NCBI GenBank assembly: GCA_024697785.1
Contig: JAILEU010000169.1
Span: 1 to 48,263, forward strand
Source of the DNA: Bacteroidaceae bacterium
Lineage (GTDB): Bacteria > Bacteroidota > Bacteroidia > Bacteroidales > Bacteroidaceae
Direction of reading: 5' to 3'
DNA: 48,263 nt
The position numbers and the translations under genes were made by a program. Position 1 is the first letter of the stretch. Every line of letters begins with the position of its first letter. Shown here in pieces: positions 1 to 6,942 of the stretch. The notes under the pieces are model-generated. The model was not told the DNA's origin. It was given only the letters and a program-made list of their open reading frames with translations, and made no database searches.

Positions 1-192
1 CACACGGAGAAGGGTGAGGAAAAGTATGATAACATCGTCGCCGACTACTTCGGCGATGCCGACGACGGCCTGCTGAACAGCTACGTCCAGCAGAGGCAGC
101 TGATGTCGTTCACGGTGTCGTTCACGACCCGCACGCACAACGGCCGCCGCTACCAGTCAGCACGCGTGTTTAACCTTGCAGCAAAAATCTGA
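1..192 (+). CDS. C-terminal part of a small DUF3127-like (OB-fold) protein, 5' end outside window
   Basis: The reading frame is open from the first base and ends at TGA 190-192, giving 63 residues with no start in view. The tail, with VSFTTRTHNGRRYQSARVFNL, resembles by eye the last strands of DUF3127 proteins, which are small OB-fold proteins of Bacteroidota and their phages thought to bind single-stranded DNA. That match is from memory of the family pattern (VSF....R.YNGR.Y...RAW), not from a search. The next gene begins 2 bases after the stop, so the two are surely co-transcribed. The cassette might be phage- or element-derived, but nothing else here proves it. Confidence 0.5.
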   Translation, partial: HTEKGEEKYDNIVADYFGDADDGLLNSYVQQRQLMSFTVSFTTRTHNGRRYQSARVFNLAAKI

Positions 193-194
193 CC

Positions 195-620
195 ATGGCC
201 TACAAGATGCAAAGCAGAGACCTGAGAATCAAGGTCGCCGACTGGCAGCAGATGTGCACAGCCGAGTTCAAGCCACTCGCCATTCAGTTCGCAGCGTCGT
301 ACGTGGACCCCGGAAAGAAAGACCCGGGCATCAGGTTCTCGACGCGGATGGACGGAGCACGGACCAGCACCGTGGCCAAGGCGCTCGCCCAGTTCATGTT
401 CCTCGACGACTGGGGACGCATGCTGTGGAACGAGATGGTGAAGCAGAGGCAGGTGCTGGAAATTGCCGAGATTACGATGGGCGGCATCCACTCGGAAGAG
501 TGGACGGCAGCCGACCAGAAGAGGTTCCTCGAACAGTGTGAAGACATCAACGCCTCGGAGGACAACCTGGACGCAACCTACGACAGAGCACGCAAATGGC
601 AAAGCGAAAACAACGGCTGA
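195..620 (+). CDS. Hypothetical protein of the left-edge cassette
   Basis: This is a 141-residue protein that I do not recognise. It is soluble and mixed-charge, with no signal peptide or membrane segment, and is rich in predicted helix with several Trp (WQQM, DDWGRMLW, EEWTAAD, RKWQ). It starts 2 bases after the preceding stop and its end overlaps the next small gene by 25 bases in another frame, which is tight packing typical of phage or conjugative modules. Codon use and GC content match the neighbouring chromosomal genes. The start ATG at 195 was chosen because it sits directly after the upstream stop. Function is unknown. Confidence 0.6.
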   Translation: MAYKMQSRDLRIKVADWQQMCTAEFKPLAIQFAASYVDPGKKDPGIRFSTRMDGARTSTVAKALAQFMFLDDWGRMLWNEMVKQRQVLEIAEITMGGIHSEEWTAADQKRFLEQCEDINASEDNLDATYDRARKWQSENNG

Positions 621-733
621 GACAGTGGTTCTACCGCCCGCTGACAGCCCCGACGGCCATGGCCGTCTTCGGACTGATGTGCTGGATGATGTTCATAGCC
701 TTGCTGTTACTGGCTAACTGCATAGGGAAATAA
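596..733 (+). CDS. Small single-pass membrane protein, 45 aa
   Basis: A short frame starts at ATG 596 inside the end of the preceding gene (+1 relative frame) and stops at TAA 731-733. The product has a basic N-terminus (AKRKQRLRQWFYR) followed by one hydrophobic segment of about 22 residues (AVFGLMCWMMFIALLLLAN), which fits a small inner-membrane protein with a cytosolic basic head. It ends 7 bases before a strong terminator, so it is the last gene of this unit. Overlapping small membrane genes of this kind can be holin-like, but there is no lysis gene nearby and I make no functional call. Confidence 0.5.
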   Translation: MAKRKQRLRQWFYRPLTAPTAMAVFGLMCWMMFIALLLLANCIGK

Positions 734-740
734 AAAGAAG

Positions 741-770
741 AAGGGAGGTGACCGTCACCTCCCTTTTTCT
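741..770 (+). terminator. Rho-independent terminator of the left cassette
   Basis: An 11-bp perfect stem (741-751 with 755-765; core GGGAGGTGA / TCACCTCCC) with a 3-base loop ends in a T run (761-770 region TTTTTCT). It lies 7 bases after the 45-aa gene. The stem is preceded by an A run, so it could act on both strands and also end the leftward argH transcript. Confidence 0.85.
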
Positions 771-772
771 TG

Positions 773-832
773 CGTTGTAGCATTGTAGCATTGTAGTATT
801 GTAGCATTGTAGTATTGTAGCATTGTAGCATT
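773..832. repeat. Octamer tandem repeat between terminator and argH
   Basis: The 8-bp unit CATTGTAG, with C/T variation at its first base, is repeated six times exactly in phase (781-828), with degenerate partial copies on both sides. It fills the gap between the terminator and the argH stop codon. It is unusual here in having period 8, since most junction tracts in this window have period 7. Confidence 0.85.
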
Positions 833-839
833 TTCGCGT

Positions 840-2141
840 TTAGTCTTCTATGCCGATGGGGGCGATGGCGTCGTGGAACTTGCGGCGGATGTCGGCGGTG
901 CAGAGGTTGCCGATGGAGCCGGCGTGGGTGTGGTGGACGGTGCGCGTGGGGCGGTAGGTGCCGTCCTGGACGGCGTGGCCGACGGTCTTGTAGGCCTCGC
1001 GGAAGGGGGTGCCGGCGAGGACAAGGCGGTTGACGTCCTCGACGGTGAAGAGGTAGTCGTAGCGGGGGTCGTCGAGGATGTCGCGGCGGACGCGGATGTG
1101 CTGCAGCATGTAGTCGCAGAGCTGCAGGCAGCTGCTGAGCTCGTCAAAGGCGGGGAAGAGGACGTCCTTGAGCAGCTGGAAGTCGCGCTGGTAGCCGAGG
1201 GGGAGGTTGGTGGTCATGAGGGCGACCTCGTTCGGGAGGCTCTGCAGTCGGTTGCAGCGTGCGCGGATGAGCTCGAAGACGTCGGGGTTCTTCTTATGGG
1301 GCATGATGCTGCTGCCGGTGGTGAGCTCGTCGGGGAAGGATATGAAGGCGAAGTTCTGGCACATGAAGAGGCAGACGTCCATGGCGAAGCGTCCGACAGT
1401 GGCTGCGACGGCGGCGAGGGCGGCGGCGATGGCGCGCTCGGTCTTGCCGCGGCTCATCTGGGCGGCGACGGCGTTGTAGTGGAGGGTGGCGAAGCCGAGC
1501 AGGCGGGTGGTCATGGCGCGGTCGAGGGGAAACGATGAGCCGTAGCCGGCGGCACTGCCCAGGGGGTTCTGGTCGGCGATGGCATAGGCGGCGGCGAGCA
1601 GGCGAACGTCGTCGACGAGCGTCTCGGCATAGGCTCCGAACCAGAGACCGAACGACGAGGGCATGGCCACCTGCAGGTGGGTGTAGCCGGGCATGAGGAC
1701 ATCCTTGTACTGTTCGCTGAGTACCTGCAGGCGGTGGAAGAGGGTGGCGACGTCGCGGGCGGTGTCCTTCAGGCGGTCGCGGAAGAAAAGCTTGAGGTCG
1801 ACGAGCACCTGGTCGTTGCGGCTGCGGCCGGAGTGGATCTTCTTGCCGATATCGCCCAGACGCTGGGTGAGCAGCTGCTCGACCTCGCTGTGGACGTCCT
1901 CGACACCGGGTTCGATGGTGAACCGTCCGGCATCGATGTCGGCGAGGATGGCCTCGAGGCCGTCGAGGAGCGGTGGCAGCTCGTCCGCACCGAGCAGCCC
2001 GATGGATTCGAGCATGCGGATGTGGGCCATGCTGCCCAGCACGTCGTAGCGCGCCAGCTGAAGGTCGAGCTCGCGGTCGTTACCTACGGTGAAGTTCTCT
2101 ATCAGTTTGTCAGGCTCGTAGCCTTTGTCCCAAAGCTTCAT
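840..2141 (-). CDS. argH: Argininosuccinate lyase
   Basis: It cleaves argininosuccinate to arginine and fumarate, the last step of arginine synthesis, in the cytoplasm as a homotetramer (family knowledge). The 433-residue product belongs to the fumarase/aspartase superfamily. Visible motifs are SGRSRNDQ at about 104-111, PGYTHLQ at 151-157 (His155 a likely catalytic residue), and the superfamily signature GSSIMPHKKNP at 276-286 carrying the catalytic serine loop. It is the last gene of the leftward arginine operon. The start is ATG at 2141, preceded on its own strand by an AT-rich heptamer tract and no Shine-Dalgarno sequence. The upstream neighbour is an unrelated four-helix-bundle gene. Confidence 0.97.
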   Translation of the reverse strand: MKLWDKGYEPDKLIENFTVGNDRELDLQLARYDVLGSMAHIRMLESIGLLGADELPPLLDGLEAILADIDAGRFTIEPGVEDVHSEVEQLLTQRLGDIGKKIHSGRSRNDQVLVDLKLFFRDRLKDTARDVATLFHRLQVLSEQYKDVLMPGYTHLQVAMPSSFGLWFGAYAETLVDDVRLLAAAYAIADQNPLGSAAGYGSSFPLDRAMTTRLLGFATLHYNAVAAQMSRGKTERAIAAALAAVAATVGRFAMDVCLFMCQNFAFISFPDELTTGSSIMPHKKNPDVFELIRARCNRLQSLPNEVALMTTNLPLGYQRDFQLLKDVLFPAFDELSSCLQLCDYMLQHIRVRRDILDDPRYDYLFTVEDVNRLVLAGTPFREAYKTVGHAVQDGTYRPTRTVHHTHAGSIGNLCTADIRRKFHDAIAPIGIED

Positions 2142-2149
2142 AACTTTTT

Positions 2150-2186
2150 AAATGAAAAATGAAAAATGAAGAATGAAAAATAAAAT
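2150..2186. repeat. Heptamer tract upstream of argH
   Basis: About five period-7 units of the TGAAAAA/TGAAGAA type lie between the end of the four-helix-bundle gene and the argH start. On the gene strand the tract ends about 8 bases before the argH ATG, where a ribosome-binding region would be. Confidence 0.85.
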
Positions 2187-2189
2187 GTA

Positions 2190-2558
2190 TTACCAATTAC
2201 GCGGGTTGGTTTTTGCTGATTTAAGGATGGCTATAAGGAGACGTTGGATATCCTTGCCGTCCGAAAAGATGGACTCGTATTGGATTTGAGTGATGTATTC
2301 TGTTGAAACCAATAGTTTTAACCAATAGAGGGATTCTGAACACTCCTTCAAAGCAATCTGTGTTTTGGCAATAAACTCGGCGTGGCTGATAGAGTCATTG
2401 CTTTCTGTCAGGTTCGCGCCTACACTTGTTCCGCATCGGAGGAGTTGATTCGACATTATCTTTTCGTTTTTTTCTTTTTGTAAATAACGATAGAGTTTAA
2501 TGATTCGTATGGCATAAGCTTCTGCTTTTGCTAAAACGATATTATCTTCGTTTTCCAT
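2190..2558 (-). CDS. Four-helix-bundle protein (23S rRNA intervening-sequence protein family)
   Basis: The 122-residue product matches the small four-helix-bundle family first seen in 23S rRNA intervening sequences (TIGR02436/PF05635 type): LLRCGTSVGANLTES at about 41-55, then HAEFIAKTQIALKECSESLYWLKLL. Members occur widely in Bacteroidota as free-standing intergenic genes, and their function is not known. This one sits inside the arginine operon between argE and argH. It is clearly richer in A+T than its neighbours and uses more A/T-ending codons, which points to a later insertion. Heptamer tracts lie on both sides and a dispersed palindromic element lies just upstream. No ribosomal RNA is present here. 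Confidence 0.88.
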   Translation of the reverse strand: MENEDNIVLAKAEAYAIRIIKLYRYLQKEKNEKIMSNQLLRCGTSVGANLTESNDSISHAEFIAKTQIALKECSESLYWLKLLVSTEYITQIQYESIFSDGKDIQRLLIAILKSAKTNPRNW

Positions 2559-2594
2559 ATTCAGGGCACTTTATTTTTCATTAACTACCGTTGA

Positions 2595-2653
2595 ATCTTG
2601 TCGCGACTCGGCAAAACCGAAGCTAGCTTCGTTCTGCTCTCGCTGCTCCAAGA
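2595..2653. repeat. Dispersed palindromic element, copy 1
   Basis: It begins ATCTTGTCGCGACTCGGC and ends GCTCTCGCTGCTCCAAGAT, so the outer ends are inverted (ATCTTG / CAAGAT). The centre is a perfect palindrome built on CGAAGCTAGCTTCG. A second copy with the same ends and a different central palindrome is at 20795-20850, and the 77-bp array beside galE contains a related core. It lies between argE and the four-helix-bundle gene. Confidence 0.75.
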
Positions 2654-2658
2654 TTTGC

Positions 2659-2683
2659 TTCATTTTTCATTTTTCATTTTATT
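2659..2683. repeat. Heptamer tract overlapping the argE stop
   Basis: Period-7 units of the TTCATTT type (+ strand) run through the end of argE. The argE stop TGA (2674-2676 on the minus strand) and the final Ile-Lys codons are made of this repeat. Confidence 0.8.
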
Positions 2684-3714
2684 TCAAGCTGGTTTAGCAA
2701 CTTGAAATAGATATCTGTGCCTTGCTGGATTTCGCTCAGGAGGATGTACTCGTCGGCGGTGTGGGAACGGGCGGAGTCGCCCGGGCCGATTTTGAGGGTG
2801 GTGTAGGCGGGGAGGACGGTCTGGTTGCTGGTGGTGGGGGAGCCGAAGGGGGTGAGGCCAAGGCTGAGACCCCGCTGCACGACGGGGTGGGCGAGGGGAA
2901 TGTGGGAACTGCTGTGGCGCAGCGAACGGGGCACGACGTCCGAACGGACGTGGGCTTGTATCTCGGCAAGTATCTCGGGGTTGGTGTACATGCCGTTGGG
3001 ACGGACATCGACGACGTAGGTGCAGCGGTCGGGCACGACGTTGTGCTGGGTGCCGCACTGGATCATGGTGACGGTCATTTTCACCTCGCCGAGGTAGTCG
3101 GACGACAGGGGGAAGCGGTAGGTGCGGAACCAGTCGATGTCGGCGATGGCCTCGTAGAGGGCATTGACGCCTTCGCCGCGGGCGGCGTGTCCGCTGCGGC
3201 CGTGGGCGGTGCAGTCGAGCACCATCAGTCCGCGCTCGGCCACGGCCATTTGCATCTGGGTGGGCTCGCCGATGATGCCGAGGTCGAAGGGCCCGATGTC
3301 GGCGAGGATGCTCTCGATGCCTCCCTGTCCGCAGACCTCCTCCTCGGCGGTGGCGCTATAGACGAAGCGGCAGGGCTGGGGCTGTCGCGACAGCTCGATG
3401 AACGCAGCCAGCAGGGCGACGAGCGAGCCGCCGTCGTCGTTGCTGCCGAGGCCGTAGAGACGGTCGCCCTCGACGACGGGGGTGAAGGGGTCGCGGGTGT
3501 AGCCGGCAGCGGGGCGCACGGTGTCGAGGTGGGCGTTGAGGAGGACGACAGGGCGTCCGTCGCCGCGTCCGGGCTGCTCAACCCACACGTTGTTGCCCTT
3601 GCGATGGACGTCGAGGCCATGAGCCTTCATCCACGCCTCGAGGCAGTCGCATGCCGCAGCCTCCTCACGGCTGAAAGAGGGTATGGATATGAGGGATTTG
3701 AGCAAGTCAATCAT
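2674..3714 (-). CDS. argE: M20-family N-acyl-citrulline/ornithine deacylase (ArgE-like)
   Basis: A metallopeptidase-family deacylase of 346 residues. In this operon it should remove the acyl group from N-acetyl- or N-succinyl-citrulline to give citrulline for ArgG, because the transcarbamylase next door is the N-acylornithine kind. Metal and catalytic residues are visible: NAHLDTV at 60-66 (His62, Asp64), the bridging Asp93 in GSNDDGG, the acid pair in TAEEEV at 122-127, and GEPTQM near 149. The dimerisation insert (MAVAERGLMVLDCTAHGRSGHAA) is present. A DapE-like activity is the main alternative, but the operon argues for arginine synthesis. Its C-terminus is encoded by a heptamer tract. Confidence 0.9.
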   Translation of the reverse strand: MIDLLKSLISIPSFSREEAAACDCLEAWMKAHGLDVHRKGNNVWVEQPGRGDGRPVVLLNAHLDTVRPAAGYTRDPFTPVVEGDRLYGLGSNDDGGSLVALLAAFIELSRQPQPCRFVYSATAEEEVCGQGGIESILADIGPFDLGIIGEPTQMQMAVAERGLMVLDCTAHGRSGHAARGEGVNALYEAIADIDWFRTYRFPLSSDYLGEVKMTVTMIQCGTQHNVVPDRCTYVVDVRPNGMYTNPEILAEIQAHVRSDVVPRSLRHSSSHIPLAHPVVQRGLSLGLTPFGSPTTSNQTVLPAYTTLKIGPGDSARSHTADEYILLSEIQQGTDIYFKLLNQLEIK

Positions 3715-3721
3715 AAAAATA

Positions 3722-3900
3722 TATTTTTAATGAAAAATGAAAAATGAAAAATGAAGAATAAATAGCCCTATAGAATGAAGAATGAAGAATGAAAAATGAA
3801 AAATAAATAGCTTTGCCATCGGAGGAGATGGCAAAGGAAAAGGGAACGCTTTATACAGAACATTTTATTTTTCATTTTTCATTTTTCATTCTTCATTCTT
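3722..3900. repeat. Heptamer-flanked core element, copy 1
   Basis: Arms of period-7 TGAAAAA/TGAAGAA units (3722-3801) and their reverse complement (3870-3900) flank a 68-bp core at 3802-3869. The core contains a perfect 10-bp hairpin CTTTGCCATC / GATGGCAAAG (3811-3820 with 3827-3836) with loop GGAGGA. Copy 2 (6822-6889) has the same 68-bp core with about one difference, and a diverged inverted copy is at 18703-18765. The right arm encodes the last residues of ArgB (KNEE and stop). Confidence 0.85.
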
Positions 3901-4659
3901 AAAGATTTCGCTTCCTCCGTTGAGATTTGCTGCGCTGGTGATGACGACGCGGGTGACGCCGGCATCGAGGGCAGCGAAGGCGTTGTGGATTTTGGGCAGC
4001 ATGCCGCCCGTGAGGGTGCCGTCGGCTACGAGGGCGTCGTACGAGGCGCGGTCGATGCGGGGGATAACGCTGTTCTCGTCCTGCGGGTTGGCCAGCACGC
4101 CTTTCTTCTCGAAACAGAAGGTGAGCGTGACGTCGTAGTAGGGCACCAGCCCTTTTGCCACCTCGGCAGCGATGGTGTCGGCATTGGTGTTGAGCAGCTG
4201 TCCTTGGCCGTCGTGGGTGAGCGGAGCCATGACGGGCACGAAGCCCGCAGCGAGCAGCGTGTGGAGCGCATGGCCGTTCACCGTCCGCACGTCGCCGGCA
4301 AAGCCGTAGTCGATGGGCACGGAGGGACGCTTGTCGCTGCGTATGCTGTCGAGGTCGGCGCCCGTCAGCCCGATGGCGTCGAGGCCTATGGCCTGCATGC
4401 GCGCCACGATGTTCTTGTTCACCAGTCCGCCATAGACCATGGTGACGACCTCGAGCATGGGCGCATCGGTGATGCGCCGTCCGTCGAGCATCTTCGTCTC
4501 GATGCCGAGGCGTGCGGCCATGGCTGTCGCCGAACGTCCGCCGCCGTGGACGAGCACCTTGAGCCCCTCGACGGAGGCAAACTGCGTCAGGAATGTCTGC
4601 AATGAGGAAGCGTCTTCTACGACTGCGCCGCCAACCTTAATGACATTGACTTTCTCCAT
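3886..4659 (-). CDS. argB: N-acylglutamate kinase (acetylglutamate kinase family)
   Basis: It phosphorylates N-acyl-glutamate, the second step of arginine synthesis. The 257-residue product belongs to the amino acid kinase family: KVGG at 8-11, the glycine loop LVHGGG at 36-41, and LNTNADTIAAEVA for substrate and nucleotide binding. It has the short form without the N-terminal helix seen in arginine-inhibited hexameric enzymes, so feedback inhibition is less certain. The start is 3 bases downstream of the argF' stop, giving tight translational coupling. The final KNEE and stop codon are encoded by heptamer repeat units, so the C-terminal tail may vary between strains. In Bacteroides the substrate is likely N-succinylglutamate. 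Confidence 0.95.
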   Translation of the reverse strand: MEKVNVIKVGGAVVEDASSLQTFLTQFASVEGLKVLVHGGGRSATAMAARLGIETKMLDGRRITDAPMLEVVTMVYGGLVNKNIVARMQAIGLDAIGLTGADLDSIRSDKRPSVPIDYGFAGDVRTVNGHALHTLLAAGFVPVMAPLTHDGQGQLLNTNADTIAAEVAKGLVPYYDVTLTFCFEKKGVLANPQDENSVIPRIDRASYDALVADGTLTGGMLPKIHNAFAALDAGVTRVVITSAANLNGGSEIFKNEE

Positions 4660-4662
4660 ATT

Positions 4663-5625
4663 CTACAGCGATTCCAACATCCGTTTGATGACCACCTGTG
4701 CGGATATTTCGCGGTTGGCGGCTTCGGGGATGACGAGGCTCGTGGGGGCCTCGATGACATCGTCGGTGACAATCATGCCGCGGCGCACGGGCAGGCAGTG
4801 CATGAAGCGGGCGTTGGCGGTGACGGCCATGTGGGCGGCATCGATGGTCCAGCTCATGTCCTTCGACAGCACCTTGCCGTAGTCCTCGGGACGGGTGACG
4901 CCCGGACAGCTCCAGTTCTTGGCATAGACGAAGTCGGCACCTTCGAGGGCTTTCAGCTGGTCGTACACCACGGGGGCCGGGCCAACGAACTGCGGGTCGA
5001 GCTCGTAGCCCTCGGGGTGGGTGATGACGAAATCGACGTCGGCGGCGTTCATCCACTCGGCAAACGAGTTGGGCACAGCCTGCGGCAGGGCCTTGGGATG
5101 AGGTGCCCACGTGAGGACCACCTTCGGACGTGCCACGGGCTTGTGTTCCTCGATGGTGATGAGGTCGGCAAACGCCTGCAGGGGGTGGACGGTGGCGGTC
5201 TCCATGGCAAACACGGGCCGTCCGCTGTAGCGCACGAACTGCTGCACGATGGTCTCGGCATAGTCGTAGCTGCGGTCGGTGAGGCCGGCGAACGAACGCA
5301 CGCCGATGAGGTCGCAGTAGGAGCCCATGACGGGGATGGCCTCAAGGAGATGTTCGCTCTTGTCGCCGTCCATGATGACGCCGCGCTCGGTCTCGAGCTT
5401 CCAGGCACCGGCGTTGACGTCGAGCACGATGACGTTCATGCCCAGGTTCATGGCCGCCTTCTGGGTGCTGAGGCGGGTGCGGAGCGAGTTGTTGAAGAAG
5501 ATCATCAGCAAGGTCTTGTTCTTGCCGAGGGTGTCGAAGGCGAAACGGTCACGCTTGATGGCTTTTGCCTCGGCCAGCGCCGCAGACAGGTCGCCCAGGT
5601 CGGAAACGTGGAAAAAAGTATGCAT
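4663..5625 (-). CDS. argF': N-succinylornithine (or N-acetylornithine) carbamoyltransferase
   Basis: A 320-residue transcarbamylase that carbamoylates an N-acylated ornithine, giving N-acyl-citrulline. The carbamoyl-phosphate site NNSLRTRLSTQKA at 45-57 has the divergent form typical of the AOTCase/SOTCase group rather than ordinary STRT ornithine transcarbamylase, and the HCLPVRRG motif is at about 276-283. Residue 90 in GDKSEHLLEA is Ser. From published work on Bacteroides fragilis SOTCase and Xanthomonas AOTCase, as I remember it, this position is Pro in SOTCase and Glu in AOTCase, and Glu-to-Ser converts AOTCase to the succinyl enzyme, so N-succinylornithine is the predicted substrate. 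The start is ATG 5625 (MHTFFHVSDL); longer upstream frames overlap argD. Confidence 0.93.
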   Translation of the reverse strand: MHTFFHVSDLGDLSAALAEAKAIKRDRFAFDTLGKNKTLLMIFFNNSLRTRLSTQKAAMNLGMNVIVLDVNAGAWKLETERGVIMDGDKSEHLLEAIPVMGSYCDLIGVRSFAGLTDRSYDYAETIVQQFVRYSGRPVFAMETATVHPLQAFADLITIEEHKPVARPKVVLTWAPHPKALPQAVPNSFAEWMNAADVDFVITHPEGYELDPQFVGPAPVVYDQLKALEGADFVYAKNWSCPGVTRPEDYGKVLSKDMSWTIDAAHMAVTANARFMHCLPVRRGMIVTDDVIEAPTSLVIPEAANREISAQVVIKRMLESL

Positions 5626-5648
5626 GATGGGGGATGGATTGACGGGTT

Positions 5649-6785
5649 TTATGAGTTGATGATGGTGTTGAAGGCCTGGAGGAAGCGGTCGGCCTCGTCG
5701 AAGCTGAGGCAGAGGGGTGCCAGGAGGCGAATCATGTTCTTTCCGGCCACGCCCGTGAAGATGTGGTCGCCGAAGAGCAGCTGCCGGCGCAGGGGGGCGA
5801 CGTCCTCGTTCATCTCGATGCCGAGCATCAGGCCGCGTCCGCGCACCTCCCTGATGCGGGGCGAGGCGGGGATGCGGGACTTGATGTACTCGCCGACATG
5901 ATAGGCGTTGTTGATGAGACCTTCGTCCTCGATGATGTCCAGCACGGCAAGGGCAGCTGCCATGGCGAGGTAGTTGCCGCCGAACGTGGTGCCGAGCATG
6001 CCCTTGCGGGCCTGGAACTGCGGGGCGATGAGGATGCCGCCGCAGGGGAAGCCGTTGGCGATGCCCTTGCCCATGGTGATGATGTCGGGACGGATGCCGG
6101 TCCACTGATGGGCGAAGAAACGGCCGGTGCGTCCGTAGCCGCTCTGCACCTCGTCGAGGATGAGGACGGCACCATAGCAGCGGCACAGGTCGGCCAGCGC
6201 CTGCATGAAATCGGTGGTGGGCACGTGGATGCCTCCGCAGCCCTGTATGCCCTCGACGATGACGCCGGCCACGTCGCCCTTCTTCAGCTCGGCCTCCACG
6301 CCGCCTGCATCGTTCAGGTCGCAGAACGTCACCTTGTGGTTGGCGTTGAAGGGGGAGACGATGGCGGGGTTGTCCGTGGCTGCCACGGCACCGCTGGTGC
6401 GGCCGTGGAAGCTGCGGCGGAACGCGATGATGCGGTCCTTGCCCGTATGGAACGAGGCCAGCTTCAGCGCATTCTCGTTCGACTCGGCACCCGAGTTGTC
6501 GAGAAACAGGCTGTAGTCCTCGTAGCCGCAGGCCTTACCCAGCCGCTGCGCCAGAGTGGTTTGCAGAGGATTGACAACACTATTGGAGTAGAAGCCGATG
6601 CGGCCGAGCTGCTCGGTGAGGGCAGCGATATAGCGGGGGTGGGAGTGACCGATGGAGATGACGGCATGACCGCCATAGAGGTCGAGGTACTCCGTGCCCT
6701 TGTCGTCCCACACACGGCAGCCCTGTGCCCTGACGGGCGTAACATCAAAAAGGGAATAAACGTCGAAAAGATGCATTTGGTTCAA
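5649..6785 (-). CDS. argD: N-acylornithine aminotransferase
   Basis: A class III PLP-dependent aminotransferase of 378 residues, which makes N-acyl-ornithine from the semialdehyde using glutamate. Motifs: NSGAESNENALKLA at about 98-111 (phosphate and cofactor binding), FHGRT near 127, LDEVQSGYGRTG at 210-221 (Asp contacting the pyridine nitrogen), and Lys240 in TMGKGIANGFP as the PLP Schiff-base lysine. It lies 23 bases upstream of argF' and downstream of argC. The start is ATG 6785; Met4 (6776) is an alternative. Upstream lies a full heptamer-flanked element, so expression across this gap in the operon may differ. Confidence 0.95.
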   Translation of the reverse strand: MNQMHLFDVYSLFDVTPVRAQGCRVWDDKGTEYLDLYGGHAVISIGHSHPRYIAALTEQLGRIGFYSNSVVNPLQTTLAQRLGKACGYEDYSLFLDNSGAESNENALKLASFHTGKDRIIAFRRSFHGRTSGAVAATDNPAIVSPFNANHKVTFCDLNDAGGVEAELKKGDVAGVIVEGIQGCGGIHVPTTDFMQALADLCRCYGAVLILDEVQSGYGRTGRFFAHQWTGIRPDIITMGKGIANGFPCGGILIAPQFQARKGMLGTTFGGNYLAMAAALAVLDIIEDEGLINNAYHVGEYIKSRIPASPRIREVRGRGLMLGIEMNEDVAPLRRQLLFGDHIFTGVAGKNMIRLLAPLCLSFDEADRFLQAFNTIINS

Positions 6786-6790
6786 TATTA

Positions 6791-6942
6791 TTTAATGAAA
6801 AATGAAGAATGAAGAATAAAGAATAAATAGCTTTGCCATCGGAGGAGCTGGCAAAGGAAAAGGGAACGCTTTATACAGAACATTTTATTCTTCATTTTTC
6901 ATTCTTCATTCTTCATTCTTAATTCTTCATTCTTCATTCTTA
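6791..6942. repeat. Heptamer-flanked core element, copy 2
   Basis: Left arm units TGAAAAA/TGAAGAA (6791-6821), a 68-bp core (6822-6889) nearly identical to 3802-3869, and a longer right arm of TTCATTC/TTCATTT/TTAATTC units (6890-6942). The right arm ends at the argC stop codon. Confidence 0.85.

Noticed and set aside
873-6812. Long open frames antisense to argH, argE, argB, argF' and argD
   Set aside because: They mirror the codon structure of GC-rich genes, have Gly/Val/Asp/Glu-heavy or Arg/Ser-heavy composition, and lack family motifs. The sense genes carry clear motifs.
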